Shown: positions 12,130 to 24,583, counted from the stretch's first letter. The stretch: 64,000 nucleotides of DNA from Vicia villosa (GCF_029867415.1 NC_081182.1:18945983-19009982); one strand, 5' to 3'. A program made the numbers and translations. The notes: generated from the sequence alone by a model not told the origin.

Positions 12130-13996
12130 TCACTTTTTTTTTAAATGAAGCTATATTAAAATAACGAAGATTGATACAAAAGCGATAGGGGGGACATAAA
12201 CCGAAACCCTATCAATAAGAGACGAACCTAAAGAATGGCAAACCGAGCCGATTCTTTACAAAATCTTCACGAATATTCTCAGGAATAGAAGAATAATAAG
12301 TAGGATCAATTAAACTAAGACCTAAGTTAGCAAAAGCATCAGCACAGCTGTTGCCTTCTCTATATATATGAGAGACTATAAAATTCCAGTTAAAAACTAT
12401 ATTTATACAGTTTAACCAACGGTTCCTAATACGCCAAGGAACCAAAAACGGAGACTTGAAGGCCTTGACAACCGCCATTGAATCTGTTTCCAACCAAAGA
12501 TATTTCCAGTTATTCTCATGGGCGAACTCTATTGCAAACATCGCACCGGAAAGTTTGGCAATGAGCGAAGAAGAAATACCTAACCGAATGGCAAACGCAC
12601 CAAGAAACCCACCCTCACTATTACGCACAATCCCACCACAAGCAGAGTTTCCCGAAAGAGCAACAGAAGCCCCATCACAATTGATTTTAACCCAACTCCT
12701 AGGAGGGGGTTCCCAAATAACCTTAACAATTCGCGGAGCTCGGGGAGGCCGGATGATTACACGGAAACTCTTTAGAATTATGAAATCCTGCATATTCAAG
12801 TGAGATCCGGCCGTGCTATTTCCAGCTATGGAGACCGCATCCAAAATACAGGAGATGTAATAAGAAACACTAGTGCTAATGTTTTGGAATCGTACCTTGT
12901 TTCGAGCCTGCCAAATGATATTAAAAACAAAAATAATAACAGCACCATGTAATGCTCTACACTGACCTGCTGCCTTCTTGTTGAAGATCTTTTTCACATC
13001 TTCCCAACTATGGATCGAATCATTAAGCCGGAGCATCAAACCGACCCAAGCCCAAATCTGAGAAGCAAACTTGCAGAGAAAAAACAAGTGGTGAGAAGTT
13101 TCTTCTTCTTCTTTACAAAGATCACACCTAGACGGGAAAGCAAAACCTCTTCGTTTCCATTGATCGTCTGTGGCTATCTTATTGTGCAACAATTTCCAAA
13201 CCATACACGATTTTGAAGGAGGAATTGATTTGGACCAAATCCAACGCCACCAATCTAAAAGAATGCCTCTAGGTCTCTTGAAATCGTAACACATTTTTGG
13301 AGTTAGCTCGCCATTTGAAGAATGCAGCCAAACCCTTGAATCCTCTCTAAGATCATGGGGAATATGAAAATTTTGAATCCGCGGCTGAAGCGGTAAAGGG
13401 ATGGGAGAAGAAGAAAGAGAAAAATCCCAATTACCGTTCGCAATAATGTTACTCACTTTATGGTCCACCAAAGAAATCATGTCAGGCACCTCAAGATGCA
13501 AAGGATCCCCACACCAACTATCAAACCAAAGGCTTATAGATTTACCATTACCCAAACACCAAACCGAATTCTCCAAAGCAGTGCTCAACTCTGTTTTGAT
13601 ACTAGACCATATAGATGAAAAAATGTGATGGTTGATGAATTTACCGTTTCTAAAAATTCGTTGTCATAACAAAACAGCCCAAGAATCCACCGAATTAAGA
13701 CAGTCCCACGCAAGCTTCAGGTTATAAGCTTCATTAAGTTTGACAAGAGATCTGAGACCTAGACCGCCTTCGGCTAAAGGAATGCACATTTTCATCCAAG
13801 AAACTGTAATGACTTTACTTTTAGAAGAATCTCCACTCCATATAAAACGTTTTATCGCCCGCTCAATGTCTCTAAGAAGCGATATAGGCCACGCATAAAT
13901 AGTCATACTATGAATTAACATACTCTGAATAACCGATTTCACAAGCTCCACTCTACCGGCAAAAGAATTGGTTGAGATCAGAAGAAAAGGTTTCAA
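12130..13996 (-). mobile_element. 5'-truncated L1-type LINE (RT end, zinc-binding region, RNase H)
   Basis: One reading frame runs from 13996 to the stop at 12212. It is broken only by a single TGA near 13666, where related proteins usually have Arg, consistent with a CGA to TGA change. The order is: end of reverse transcriptase (AGRVELVKSVIQSML, IKRFIWSG, EGGLGLRSL), then the zf-RVT region (WKLLHNKIATDDQWKRRG, CDLCKEEEETSHHLFF), then a plant-type RNase H (KINCDGASV, GGIVRNSEGGFLGAF, LETDSMAVVKA, REGNSCADAFANLG). The left border (12137-12146) is a T run, the poly-A tail of this minus-strand copy. Only the 3' third of a LINE is present, which is typical of aborted reverse transcription. No target duplication was identified. 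Confidence 0.85.
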
Positions 13997-14274
13997 AATT
14001 TTGATAATATTAGTGTGAAAAAAGTAACTTTTTTTTATTTTATAACAAATAATTTATTTGTATTTTCTTATTTTGATTGTTTGAGAATGCAGAAAAATAA
14101 TTTTGGTTTATAAAATTTAATGAAAAAAAAAATTGAGACAAAAAATCAAAATCTAGTACGATTATAAATATTAATTAAAAGAGACTAAAAATAATGCATC
14201 CGATTAGTGTAAATTAATTTTATATTATCGTTTAATTTTATATTATCTTAAAATCAATGAACAATTTAGAGTTA
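13997..14274. other. AT-rich spacer
   Basis: Nothing recognisable lies between the LINE and the next MITE. Confidence 0.4.
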
Positions 14275-14448
14275 AAAGGTAGTGCACTGACAGTGTAAAA
14301 TAATTTTACACTGTCATCCAATAGAAAATCTTAAATGTACCATATCATTAAGTTTTTTTTTAAATAAAAAAATGGTTTAATTGGATACATGGGTGGTGAT
14401 TGATTGACAGTGTAAAAATATTTTACACTGTCAGTGCATCACCCTTTT
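14275..14448. mobile_element. Short palindromic MITE
   Basis: The terminal inverted repeats are about 40 bp each: TGCACTGACAGTGTAAAA at 14283-14300 and its complement near 14420-14440. Each arm is itself a near-palindrome (GACAGTGTAAAA...TTTTACACTGTC). There is no coding. Confidence 0.65.
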
Positions 14449-14475
14449 TCTCAACAATTTAATTGCACCTCACGC

Positions 14476-14716
14476 TGAAGAAAAATACTTGCATGGATAC
14501 GAACCTAAATCCTTATTTTTAGGCACAACCAATGAAAAGAGAGAGAATATAAATTTTTTTTAATTTTAATTTCGTTTTTAATTGGCATCATGGGGTGGTT
14601 GAGATAAAAGAGGAGAGAGACAATTTTATTTTTAATTTTTAATTAATAAAAAAAACGTGATTGGTTGTGTGTAAATACATGTGTTATGATTGTGTTCATG
14701 TAAGTATTTTTCCAGG
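14476..14716. mobile_element. Second MITE with about 60-bp imperfect inverted ends
   Basis: The left arm (GAAAAATACTTGCATGGA ... CACAACCAAT) matches the complement of the right arm (GAAAAATACTTACATGAA ... CACAACCAAT). The core is AT-rich and has no ORF. Confidence 0.55.
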
Positions 14717-15099
14717 CTGAAAGCACTTTAAAAAAAGATTATTCTAATATGGCCGGTTTATCGTAAAGCCGGAGCCGGAGTATCCAGGTGGCATTTAGCA
14801 GAAGCGTCCCATAAAAATATTGATAATATCGAATAAATATTTTCCTATTAATTAATTTCTGTTGTTTATCAACATTGTGAGAAGTCACTGTCTTTCATTA
14901 TCCTAATATCTCAGAATATTCACACTCTTTCTTATGAAAATTTCACTTAATATAAAGACATAAAAATTTATTATCTGACAGAGACGTGTTTTATATTTTA
15001 TCATCATTGATATAAATAGAGCATTGATGGGTTAGAAAAGCATGGCCTCAAAATTTAAATACTGGCTACTGGGCAACACATTAAAGTTAATTTTATATT
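14717..15099. other. Intergenic DNA
   Basis: No ORF or repeat boundary is seen. This stretch precedes the first copy of the duplicated block at 15100. Confidence 0.35.
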
Positions 15100-15324
15100 A
15101 AAAAAAATAGTTACACACATATGTAGTATCAGCTTAATCATGTTGAATAATTAATTATCTTAATTTCATGATGATTTTATGATACTCGTGGTTGCTTTTG
15201 AGCTGCCAAGTAGTAATGTGTTAGATAAACTAAACCCACGAGTGGAAGATTGATACACCTATGTTCTTCTCCAACAAAAACACTATCTATGTGGTGGCTA
15301 ATTTCAATTTTCAACCATATTTTT

Positions 15325-15397
<73 letters not shown>

Positions 15398-15410
15398 GTT
15401 TGATTTGTTA
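15100..15410. repeat. Direct duplication block A, copy 1 (copy 2 at 20636-20880)
   Basis: Long shared stretches include TGATACTCGTGGTTGCTT/TTATACTCGTGGTTGCTT, TGTTAGATAAACTAAACCCA and TTCTCCAACAAAAACACTAT. The copies are in the same orientation about 5.5 kb apart. Copy 1 ends in a (TTA)n tract at 15327-15397 that is nearly absent from copy 2. Origin unknown. Confidence 0.75.
15327..15397. repeat. (TTA)n microsatellite
   Basis: About 70 bp of uninterrupted ATT/TTA trinucleotides. Confidence 0.95.
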
Positions 15411-15579
15411 AATATTACATGAACAAGTTAAAAATCTCCGAATCCACATAAAAACGAAAAAAAGTATTCTTTATTTTAGATAATTTGATAAATATTTAAT
15501 AAAATATAATATTATATAATATATATATTTCGTTTTAAAATAAGAATCAGATGTAATTGTTTGATGAGGATTATCGAAC

Positions 15580-16360
15580 ATGTGGCGTTGACTTCCAATG
15601 CGGTGACGTATGGTGGGTCTGCAAGGTTAGCATTCTAACGCACAAGTCTGTTCAAGATTCAAGAGAGGTGTAGTGAAAATTAGAGATCAAAAAGTGTATC
15701 TTGCATTTCGTGTGATTTGACTTTTATACCATGGATCATGTGGAGTGGATTTGAGTCCAAACGGGCCTCAGCAATTTGGGCCTTTGGTAGGCAGAAAATA
15801 GTTGCCTTCAAGGCTTTGTCGAGCACTAAGGAAACCAGGGAAGCCTTTACCGGTCGTGGTCAGCCTTCATAGATGTCATTCGATTTGAACTAGAACTGAA
15901 ATGTTTGCAGTTAGTTGAAAAGTAGTGGAGAACAAACGTATTGAATGCATTTCCATCATTGAAACATTTCACTTCTTCCTTCTGACGCATGGATTGACGT
16001 GACTAGCTAAGGTATGGCGCTGCTTATAGTGCTCTCGATTTTATTTACATTTTCAAGAGAAAATCCATCTGTTGATTTTGTAGCTCCCTTTCATTGTTGA
16101 TATGTATCGTTTGATCATTTTTGCCTATAAATAGGAGAAGTTGAGCAATGGGGAAATTTTCCTAATTCTTGGCTTTCAAGTTCACTCATAGTCGCTCTTA
16201 TCATTAGACGTCTTTTTGTCTTCCTTCCTAAAAGCGTTCATTGGCGAGTGCAGCTTCTTGATCAAAGTCTCTGCCTTTCTTCATTTACTTCGGTCCATCA
16301 ATCCCATATAACCCGACATTTTTCTCAACTCAAGTTTTTACCTTCAGTATTTTCAATTCC
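15580..16360 (+). repeat. Repeat block B, copy 1: probable 5' region of a gypsy-type element
   Basis: This block shares its layout and many words with 21950-22570, for example AAGTC(T/A)GTTCAAGATTCAAGA, GGGAAGCCTTTA and GATTGACG(T/C)GAC. A TATA-like CCTATAAATAGG at about 16124-16135 lies upstream of the ORF starting at 16369, so the block may be its promoter or LTR. The copies have clearly diverged. Confidence 0.55.
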
Positions 16361-16368
16361 TAGCCAAA

Positions 16369-18470
16369 ATGAGTGATAGTATTGTTGACCTAGTGAGTGA
16401 TTTTGAGAGCAATGTTCTTCATGATCTGGAGACGGGGGTATCCTTTAATTCTTATTTACCACCTCATTCTCGTGATCTAAACCGCAAAGTTATATTCCTA
16501 ACTGATGATTATTATTCGAAAAAGGTGTCTGGGAACTCCCTTGATGAGCGAGCTTCTTCATTTAACTCTTTTGAAGCTCTTTTATATGAAAGTGGAGAGG
16601 AGGATCACACTGAGGTCCCTAAGCCTCCTCCCATTTTAACTGATGCAAAAATACAAGCTGCTAAGTCGAGGAGAAAACACACTGACAATTTCGTTCAGGT
16701 TTTCCAGAGAACCAATAATCATGAACCTAGTGACGCTGGATTATGGTCCACTCGAAGTGGCGGGGTAGGCCAGATGAAGTTTCTTGGATTAAACCTGACG
16801 AGCATTTTAAAGTAGATGAATCTTCCCGGAAAGGCACGATGTTGATGTAGTTGGCCGATGCGGTCAAGTATGGTTGGATGGCTGCAGAAGTGTTGGGTAC
16901 CCCATCGATTATGAATATGGAAACAATTATAACTTCTGTTGATATCACAATCGGCGACCCTCTAGATTGGTCAGTTTTTCTTGTAGGTATGGAGAAAAGA
17001 ATGTACAACTCTTTTGAAGACTAATAGGTCATACTTTATGAATGTATATTCACTATGATAAGACTGTGACTGTCTTTTTATGATTTTGAGGTAGTTTTCC
17101 TGAAGCATTTGAAGGTTCCCCCTTCCCAGCTTCATTTGGAAGGTTGAGATCACATGAAGGTGTTCCAGCATTGTTTCGAGAATAAGTCTTTCATTCTTTC
17201 TCTCGGGCTCTTTTTCAACTTGTTATATATGATGTGCACCTCTCACAACGATCACCGTGACCAAGGGCTTATTTTCTTCTACCCGGATGATCCTTGGTTC
17301 CACCCTTTCACTCGCGACTAGAACAATTTTCTAAGGTGCTTCTTATTGGTGAAGCCTCTTACTTCGGATGCTAATATCGCCTTTTACTACTCCTTGGTTG
17401 AATCTCCTTCTTTCTCTAAAAGCATATTCCTGAAGTCTTGGCTTCGTTTACATCACGATGTTAATTTTTGCCCCCACCAGGTTAGGTCTTCTTTCCCCGA
17501 ACAAGTAGCGCCGAATAACGACCTATGTTCCTGGTTCTAAGGCGTTGGCTATGAAGAAGGGCTCGACCCCAGTGAAGTGGCTTCTTCTGAGCTGAAGAAG
17601 AAGCAAATTGATACTCATGTGGTCGTGAGCACTATTTGTCGCATAAAGAGAAGATATATCTTTGGCGAGGATAAAGTCTCATAGTCATTTTTAAATTACA
17701 TGTGTGATTGCATATTGCAGATAACATGAATAAATTGAAGATGATTTACGACCGCGCCAATGCTTGAGGTATCAAGACTTGCCCTATTGGCCAGACAATG
17801 ATGCCCCCTCCTATGATCGTTGCTCTCATCCTAACTGTAGAGACAGTTGTTGTTTCCCTTGGAGTGGATCATCTTACTAATGTTGTAACCACTCTATTTA
17901 TGGAGAAAACATCATAGTTTCCTTTTCCCATCAAGAGGATTCGTGATGAAGACCAACACTTCCCTCAAGATGAAGGCTCTCCCAAATGGACCAATTTGAC
18001 TAGGGGTGCTTCTTCAGGATCGGTGACTCCCTTCCTGCAGATGCTTGCCATTCTTCCTTCTTATGTTGCTCACATTCCTAAGGAGGTTGTTATGTTGTAT
18101 CAATAGAGGCAGAACAAATGGAGTTTTTCTTTGAGATCACCTACAATATGTATCAGGAATCCTCCCTGTTAACTCTGGCTAATGCTGGAAAATGGATGTC
18201 TTGGTTGCTAGAAACCCTTCCAATGATAGGGGCACTAGGAAGGGTAAGTATGAAGAAATGGAGTGCAAATGCGTTATCGTCTAAAAGAAGTTGCTCGGTT
18301 TGCAAGATAATGCCAAGCTTTATAAGAGGAGGCAAAGATCCACAATTCTCTTTCAATCTTGGATGCCTGGATCATTGATCGATATTCCTCCCTTGAAGCA
18401 GAGAATAAGCGGCTTAGAGAGGCTTTTAATATTGTTGTTCATCCGAACCTCCTAGTGCCTTGGATGTAAT
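16369..18470 (+). pseudogene. Decayed gypsy-type transposon ORF (putative gag/transposase-like)
   Basis: An open frame of 148 aa starts at ATG 16369 (MSDSIVDLVSDFESNV...). It is followed by broken frames whose text suggests one longer protein: FFYPDDPWFHPFTRD around 17275-17320, VKPLTSDANIAFYYSLVESP at 17347, and a late coiled-coil-like LEAENKRLREAF near 18400. The pattern resembles the putative gypsy-type transposon proteins common in legume genomes. Multiple stops and frameshifts make it inactive. The block-B sequence just upstream may be its 5' region. The family call is tentative. Confidence 0.4.
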
Positions 18471-18892
18471 GACAATACTTATATAACATATTTTTACCTC
18501 AATGACTCTTGGTTTTATTTGACTTTGTGTCCAAAACTAGTGTTTGGCTCCATTTTATTGTTGTGTTAAAGTTCTGGTTGGTTACAAGTTACTGCATCAT
18601 CAAGGCTTATTTGTCATTCCTACAAAATGAGGTTTGTTTACCTCGTAGGCAATTTAGATTTTGTTTGCCTCTGATGCGTTGCCAGTGTTTACTAGTGGGC
18701 TGCGAGATTGTGTCGTGGCAGTTGCAAGATGTTGTCTGCTTTGGGTGTGAAAACCATTATGGCTTTGCTTTTCTTTGATTTTACTTTTCTTTGAACTCTG
18801 TAGTGTAAATCAGAGTTTCATTATTATTAGCCATGACTAAGAAGAGTTATTATGCACTGTCCACGTCAATAGGAACCGTCTCCGACCAAAGG

Positions 18893-19236
18893 TAAAGAGA
18901 GATGGTAAAATGGGTTTGGCCCGTTGGGCATGCCCATTTTGCCTGCACTTTAGTGCAGGGCAAGGCAAGAGTTTAGGCTCATGTCCTCTAATATTTCCGC
19001 CATGCCCCTACCCCATTTTCACGGGCTTTTGCTGGCATATGCATTTACATGAATTTTTGTATTTTTAGGCCTAAAAAGTAGTTCTCGTGGGTCTGCCCTG
19101 CCTCGCCTTGCCCTCACTTTAAGTGCGGGATGGACCAAAGTTTTAGGCCTGCACCCTCAAGTATGTCCGCCTTTTTTTGCGAGCTTTTGCAGGACGAGTC
19201 TAAACAGAACGGGCATGCCTGTTTACCACCCCTAAG
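18893..19236. mobile_element. GC-richer inverted-repeat element (GGCATGCCC motif)
   Basis: The left end carries GATGGTAAAATGGG...GGGCATGCCC. The right end, on the other strand, reads AGGGGTGGTAAACAGGCATG. The interior has two further inverted GC-rich arms. No coding is visible. The superfamily is unknown. Confidence 0.45.
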
Positions 19237-19630
19237 TAAGGTTCATGTCCTTGCCCCTAGGACTGGCCAAGTTTGAGGTAGACTCCTCCACGCTCCACTG
19301 TCTACGTTCTTGGAGTGGCTATGGAATATGTAAATGATGTTTTCAATATTTTTACTTAGAATGATATGTGCTTCAATCACATGGGTTGATAAGTCTAGTA
19401 ATAGTCAACCTAGTATCATTTCAAACTCCTTCAAATTGATCAAAAATTTCCAATAACATTATTGTTGTGTAAATCTTTAATTTGATTAAATTGTTTAGAA
19501 AACCTGGAGTTTAAAAAAAAATCTATAAATTCTCGTATCAATTGCTTGAAAGCATCATTGTCATTAGTTTTTAATCTATTAATAAAATCAGTACTCAAAA
19601 TTCCTTTGCCTCACCATCATGATAAAAATG
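19237..19630. other. AT-rich spacer
   Basis: No gene or element is recognised before the TA microsatellite. Confidence 0.35.
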
Positions 19631-19631
19631 G

Positions 19632-19696
<65 letters not shown>
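19631..19696. repeat. (TA)n microsatellite, left flank of MITE 1
   Basis: An uninterrupted TA tract ends exactly where the first palindromic MITE begins. Confidence 0.95.

Positions 19697-20333
<637 letters not shown>

Positions 20334-20402
<69 letters not shown>
20334..20402. repeat. (TA)n microsatellite between MITE 2 and MITE 3
   Basis: About 69 bp of TA dinucleotides. Confidence 0.95.
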
Positions 20403-20406
<4 letters not shown>

Positions 20407-20622
20407 GGATATTCTTACTCGAAAAGTAAATTTAAAAGACTTACTTCAGATCTTAATCATTGATTTTCATTAATCTAACGATTTTAATTGATTTTTTATA
20501 TAAAAATTCTTTTAAAAATAATTAAATTAAATGATTAATTAAAACCGTTAGTTTAATGAAGATAATGAGTTAAAATTTGAAATAAGTCATTTAAACTTAC
20601 TTTTAGAGGAAGAATATCTCTT
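20403..20622. mobile_element. Palindromic MITE 3, more diverged (about 220 bp)
   Basis: The left arm (GGGATATTCTTACTCGAAAAG) pairs imperfectly with the right arm (the other strand reads GAGATATTCTTCCTCTAAAAG). The inner motifs (TTAATCATTGATTTTCATTAA, AACGATTTTAATTGA) match those of MITE 2. It starts right at the end of a TA tract. Confidence 0.65.
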
Positions 20623-20635
20623 CTTATATATAAAA

Positions 20636-20880
20636 AAGTTACACACATGTATCTATCAGTTTAATTAAGCAGAATAAATAATTATTTTACATGATGATTT
20701 GATTATACTCGTGGTTGCTTTTGAGCTGCAAAGTGGTGTGTGTTAGATAAACTAAACCCACAAGTGGAAAATCAATACACGACCTAGGTTCTTCTCCAAC
20801 AAAAACACTATCTATGTGGTGTCTAATTTCAACCATAGTGGACAAAGCCAATTTTTTCATTATTATTTTGTTTGATTTTT
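20636..20880. repeat. Direct duplication block A, copy 2
   Basis: This is the partner of 15100-15410 in the same orientation. It is followed about 1 kb later by block B copy 2, so the order A-B is kept in both places. Confidence 0.75.
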
Positions 20881-21949
20881 TTAATATTAATTGAATGGTT
20901 TGAGTGGTTCGAAGTGTACACTGCCAACCCCACCCATTCCATTTATATGTTTCTTTTCAGTTTGTTATTGATTACGCCAGAGAGAGGTTTAAGCTTATCT
21001 GAATGAATCTTTAGCTAACAAACAAGACATAAAATATAAAATTGAACTATTGATAAAGAAGAGTTACATCACTAAGTGGAAGTGATGGAGATGAGATGAG
21101 CATGCGCAATCCTTTCCTTGTTCTACACTTGGCTTTCATGCAAACTAGTCAACCTTAACCTTGTGTATGATTAATTAGTTTCTACTATTATTGTTCAAGA
21201 CTAAACTACTTAAATTAACTGTCAATTCTGAAAAACGTTTATTCCTGGTATTTTAATGTTTATTATAACCAGACTCTATTACTATATATATTAAAAAAAT
21301 GTGATTGGGCCTAATTCATCTCTATAAAATCAGTTTGTAGGGTGAGGATTGCCCCACTTATAAGGATATGTTCAGGTTATATATTGTCCGATGTGAAACT
21401 CTTAACGATTTTTATATTTTCATTACTTATTTAATTACACGTATTTTTATTTATGCACCGCATTGTTTAATATTGTTCCCAATCAAAAAATAGGTGATAA
21501 TATATTGAAATAGAACACATGTGTGGTTCAATAAGTTTTTGCAAGTTTAACACTTAGATCAGTCAATGATTAAGAAATAGTGTAAGTAAAAAAATGAATA
21601 GAATAAATGAGTTTTAGCATGTGAAGAAATTTGCTTAGAGAGGGTCGTGCGGGTTCTTAGTTTGGCCCTTGGTTGAAGGGACGAGATAGTTATGAGGCCA
21701 ATGGCATATTAGAAACATACACATTAAATGTCTTTCTTGTAACTCACAATGCCTTACTAGTTAGTCGCGACACATGGCTCTAGGATTGTTAGTAATGATG
21801 CCCCTTCGTCATAGGATACTCAAGCGTTTTGATGAGTTTGATGCTATAGCACAATCGATGGTGGTGTGGTCATATTTTCCCGCACATGTTATCAAGAATT
21901 GAACAATTTTGTAAAGAATATATAAGGGTTTATAGGTGTTGCGTCCAGG
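20881..21949. other. Intergenic DNA with a short TRIM-like fragment
   Basis: Positions about 21318-21420 (TTTGTAGGGTGAGGATTGCC ... CCGATGTGAAACTC) resemble the LTR of the TRIM found at 42911-43457. Otherwise no gene is seen. Confidence 0.4.
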
Positions 21950-22570
21950 AACTAGAATTAGATGTAGTTGGTGAGCGAAGAATCTTGAATCAGTGATGTT
22001 GATCTCTGTTACAAAGACGCGAAGTGGACCTGCATGGTTAACACTCCAATGCCCAAGTCAGTTCAAGATTCAAGAAGATGGTAATTAAAAGTGGAGATCA
22101 GAAAATGTACCTTGCTTTTAGTGTGAACTGACTTTTTACCTTAGGTGAAGTGGAGTGAACTGAGATGAATTGACCCTTAGCTATCTAGGCCTTTGGCTGG
22201 TCTTAAACAGTTGCCCCAAGGCTTTACCGGGAACTAAGAGATTCGGGGAAGCCTTTAGTAATTTCGGTCGGCCTCCAAGTATATCGTCCAATTTGAATTG
22301 GAAGCGGAACACTTGGAGTCAGTTGAAAAAATAGTGGGGAACAAGTGCGTTCAATGCATTTTTATCATTTAAATGTTTCATTGCTTACTTCTGATACGTG
22401 GATTGACGCGACAAGTTAAGGCATGACACATCTTATAGTGCACTCGAGCTTGCGTGTATTCCAAAGGGGAAATCTATTTGTTGATCTCATAACTTCTCTA
22501 CTTCACTAATTTGGGTCGTTCAGTTGTCTTTGTGTAAAAACAGAAGGAGTTGAGCCTTGCAAAACTTTTC
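21950..22570 (+). repeat. Repeat block B, copy 2
   Basis: This is the diverged paralogue of 15580-16160. It ends abruptly at about 22570, where the PMD gene of the next unit is cut off, so this boundary is probably an insertion or deletion breakpoint. Confidence 0.6.
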
Positions 22571-22580
22571 GCAATCCTTA

Positions 22581-23164
22581 TTACATCCTAGTTTTCTGCA
22601 GTATAGTTTCTTCGTCAGAAAACTGATCCAATTGAAGCCCAGCATAAGCTTGCTGAAGGCCAGCAAGCTTTATACCTTGGCCCCTACCCCTTTGTTGCCC
22701 CTCACCCTCTATTAAATCCACACCCAACAATTCGACGCATAGGGCGTTTGGTTGTTGGACATTTCCATACACTGCCTTTCCATTTGTTTTGAGACCCAAC
22801 AACATGTACACGTCCTCTAGAGTGACGGTACATTCACCCATTGGAAGGTGAAAAGTATGAGTCTCAGGCCTCCAACGCTCACACAATGCTAATATAAACT
22901 TCATATCAACTGAGGTATGTGTTAAGTTCATTACCTCACCAAATCCCGCACGTTTAACGTAGTCCACAATCAAAGGGTCAGGAGCATTCATCTTACCAGC
23001 ACGGGTCCTAAATCTCGTGACATCCTATAAAAAAAACATTACCCATAAGTATTTGAAATTAGTAAATTTAAGTAAAAAAAAATTAAGTGTTTACTCAAAC
23101 TTACATAAGTGGCAATGTTTGCAATGGTGCCTCGATGCTCTTGACCCATAGTTAGGAGAGACAT
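22581..23164 (-). CDS. Plant mobile domain (PMD/MAIN-like) protein, 3'-shortened
   Basis: Two exons are inferred: 23105-23164 (ATG at 23164, 20 aa) and 22581-23024. The intron has GT (GTAAGT) and AG (TTTTATAG) ends. They give about 167 aa in one frame. The text RFRTRAG, YVKRAGFGEV, FILALCERWRPETHTFHLP and LEDVYMLLGL is the hallmark N-terminal half of the PMD family (PF10536), which includes Arabidopsis MAIN/MAIL1 and many transposon-carried proteins. Full-length domains run 350 aa or more, so this frame ends early (at LQKTRM and a stop), exactly next to the block-B repeat; the rest was probably lost. A TATA element (CTATAAATATG, 23257-23267) lies upstream. It may be a truncated gene rather than a functional short form. 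Confidence 0.75.
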
Positions 23165-23256
23165 GTTTGTTGATGATGAAACACAAAGTTGCACTGATGA
23201 TAAGTTACTCTGTTGAAAGTATAAGAGGTGATGAAGAAAATGAACAAGTTTGGGAA

Positions 23257-23267
23257 CATATTTATAG
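23257..23267 (-). promoter_or_regulatory. TATA box of the PMD ORF
   Basis: CTATAAATATG lies about 95 bp upstream of the ATG at 23164, between the coding start and the 45-bp repeat array. Confidence 0.5.
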
Positions 23268-23288
23268 CCAAAATGCATAGGTTATTAC

Positions 23289-23557
23289 GAGATTCCCTGC
23301 AGTGTCTTGTCCCGTCAAGTCTGTGGTGGGGACGAGATTCCTTGCAGTGTCTTGTCCCGTCATGTCTGTGGTGGGGACGAGATTCCCTTCAGTGTCTTGT
23401 CCCGTCAAGTCTGTGGTGGGGACGAGATTCCCTGCAGTGTCTTGTCCCGTCATGTCTGTGGTGGGGACGAGATTCCCTGCATTGTCTTGTCCCGTCATGT
23501 CTGTGGTGGGGACGAGATTCCCTGCAGTGTCTTGTCTTGTCATGTCTGTGGTGGGGG
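23289..23557. repeat. Six tandem copies of a 45-bp repeat
   Basis: The unit begins GAGATTCCCTGCAGTGTCTT and ends GTGGTGGGGAC. Copies start at 23289, 23334, 23379, 23424, 23469 and 23514. Because 45 is a multiple of three, the array is open in several frames and yields false ORFs. It lies just upstream of the PMD TATA box. Confidence 0.9.
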
Positions 23558-23691
23558 GACTAGATTGCTATAGAGGCATGCATTCTTGTCATGCTAAATT
23601 ATGTTAAACCATTGCATGCACCGATTTATCATATACTTTTATTTTTTATTTAGATGTTTTTATTTTTATTTTAATTCATTTAACACATATA

Positions 23692-23899
23692 CTTATTTGA
23701 ATCTTGTGCAGAATTAGTGCTTCATTTCTTGCATGCATTAGCCTTGTGTAAGAGGTGGGGACGAGAATCTTTTGTGTCATGCATTAGTCATGTCATATTT
23801 GAATCTTGTGCAGAATTATTGCTTCATTTCTTGCATGCATTAGCCTTGTGTAAGAGGTGGGGACGAGAATCTTTTGTGACATGCATTAGTCTGGTCTTG
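23692..23899. repeat. Two tandem copies of a roughly 104-bp repeat
   Basis: Each copy contains CTTGTGCAGAATTA, TTCATTTCTTGCATGCATTA and GGTGGGGACGAGAATCTTTT. Related copies occur at 25383-25575, before the transposase. Confidence 0.85.
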
Positions 23900-24202
23900 T
23901 CATGTTTATGTTAGATTTTGAGAATTTTATATTATAATAGATTTTAATTCATTATCATAATTTGTGACATGCATTATCATAATTTTTAATACATTTAAAA
24001 CATACAATTATAATAGATTTTGAGACTTTTTTATTAAACTAGCGCAGATATATATATTATGGAAAACATTAATTCATTCATTAATTAAAAAGGTACATTG
24101 AAAATAACCAACAAAGAAACTAAAACATCTAAGAAAATAACACATAACAACTTGTAGTACACGCTCGATCATTGCAACAAACACAACAACACTTAATCTA
24201 AA

Positions 24203-24526
24203 CTACTCGAGTATCACTGCAAGAACAAGTGGATCTTCAACGCCTCGGTTAACCTCTCCACTGTGTGTCCAAAACATTAGATCCACGTCCACATCGTCTT
24301 TCACACGGTCCCAATAATACATGTAGGTGCCTTCTGGATTATTATCCGTCAACGTAATGTATGGACAACGGTAATCTATCTGTTTAACTTTTCTGGTCGG
24401 ACCATCTAGTTGACGAAACCCAGTGTTGATGGCTCTAACAATTCTCTGGAAATTCCAATGGGGGTTAAGGCAGACACGCATGTGACTACCTTCCTCAAAA
24501 AAAACGACAGCCCAAACTGAGTTCAT
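24203..24526 (-). CDS. Small ORF of unknown function, possible PB1-like fold
   Basis: This ORF has 107 aa with ATG at 24526. A longer reading would begin at a GTG and is less likely in a plant. A TATA element (CTATAAATAAAGG, 24584-24596) lies about 60 bp upstream. Predicted by eye, the layout is a beta pair (WAVVFFEEGSHMRVCL), a helix (WNFQRIVRAINTGF), a basic strand (KVKQIDYRC), an acidic turn (VKDDVDVDLMFWTHSG) and a final strand (PLVLAVILE). This beta-beta-alpha-beta-acidic-beta order recalls PB1/ubiquitin-like domains found near MuDR-type transposases. No known family is claimed. It lies between the PMD gene and the other small ORF on the same strand. Confidence 0.55.
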   Translation of the reverse strand: MNSVWAVVFFEEGSHMRVCLNPHWNFQRIVRAINTGFRQLDGPTRKVKQIDYRCPYITLTDNNPEGTYMYYWDRVKDDVDVDLMFWTHSGEVNRGVEDPLVLAVILE

Positions 24527-24583
24527 TTTTAGTGTTTGCAGTAAGAATGAAGAAAGAGTTGGTACTTCAACTCCACACACACA

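Noticed and set aside
12456..13628. Plus-strand frames over the LINE
   Set aside because: They are antisense shadows of the reverse-transcriptase/RNase H frame.
23289..23557. Possible CRISPR array
   Set aside because: Units are directly tandem without unique spacers, and the DNA is a plant nuclear genome.
23228..23607. Overlapping open frames on both strands over the 45-bp array
   Set aside because: A repeat length divisible by three keeps several frames open; no start context or family resemblance.
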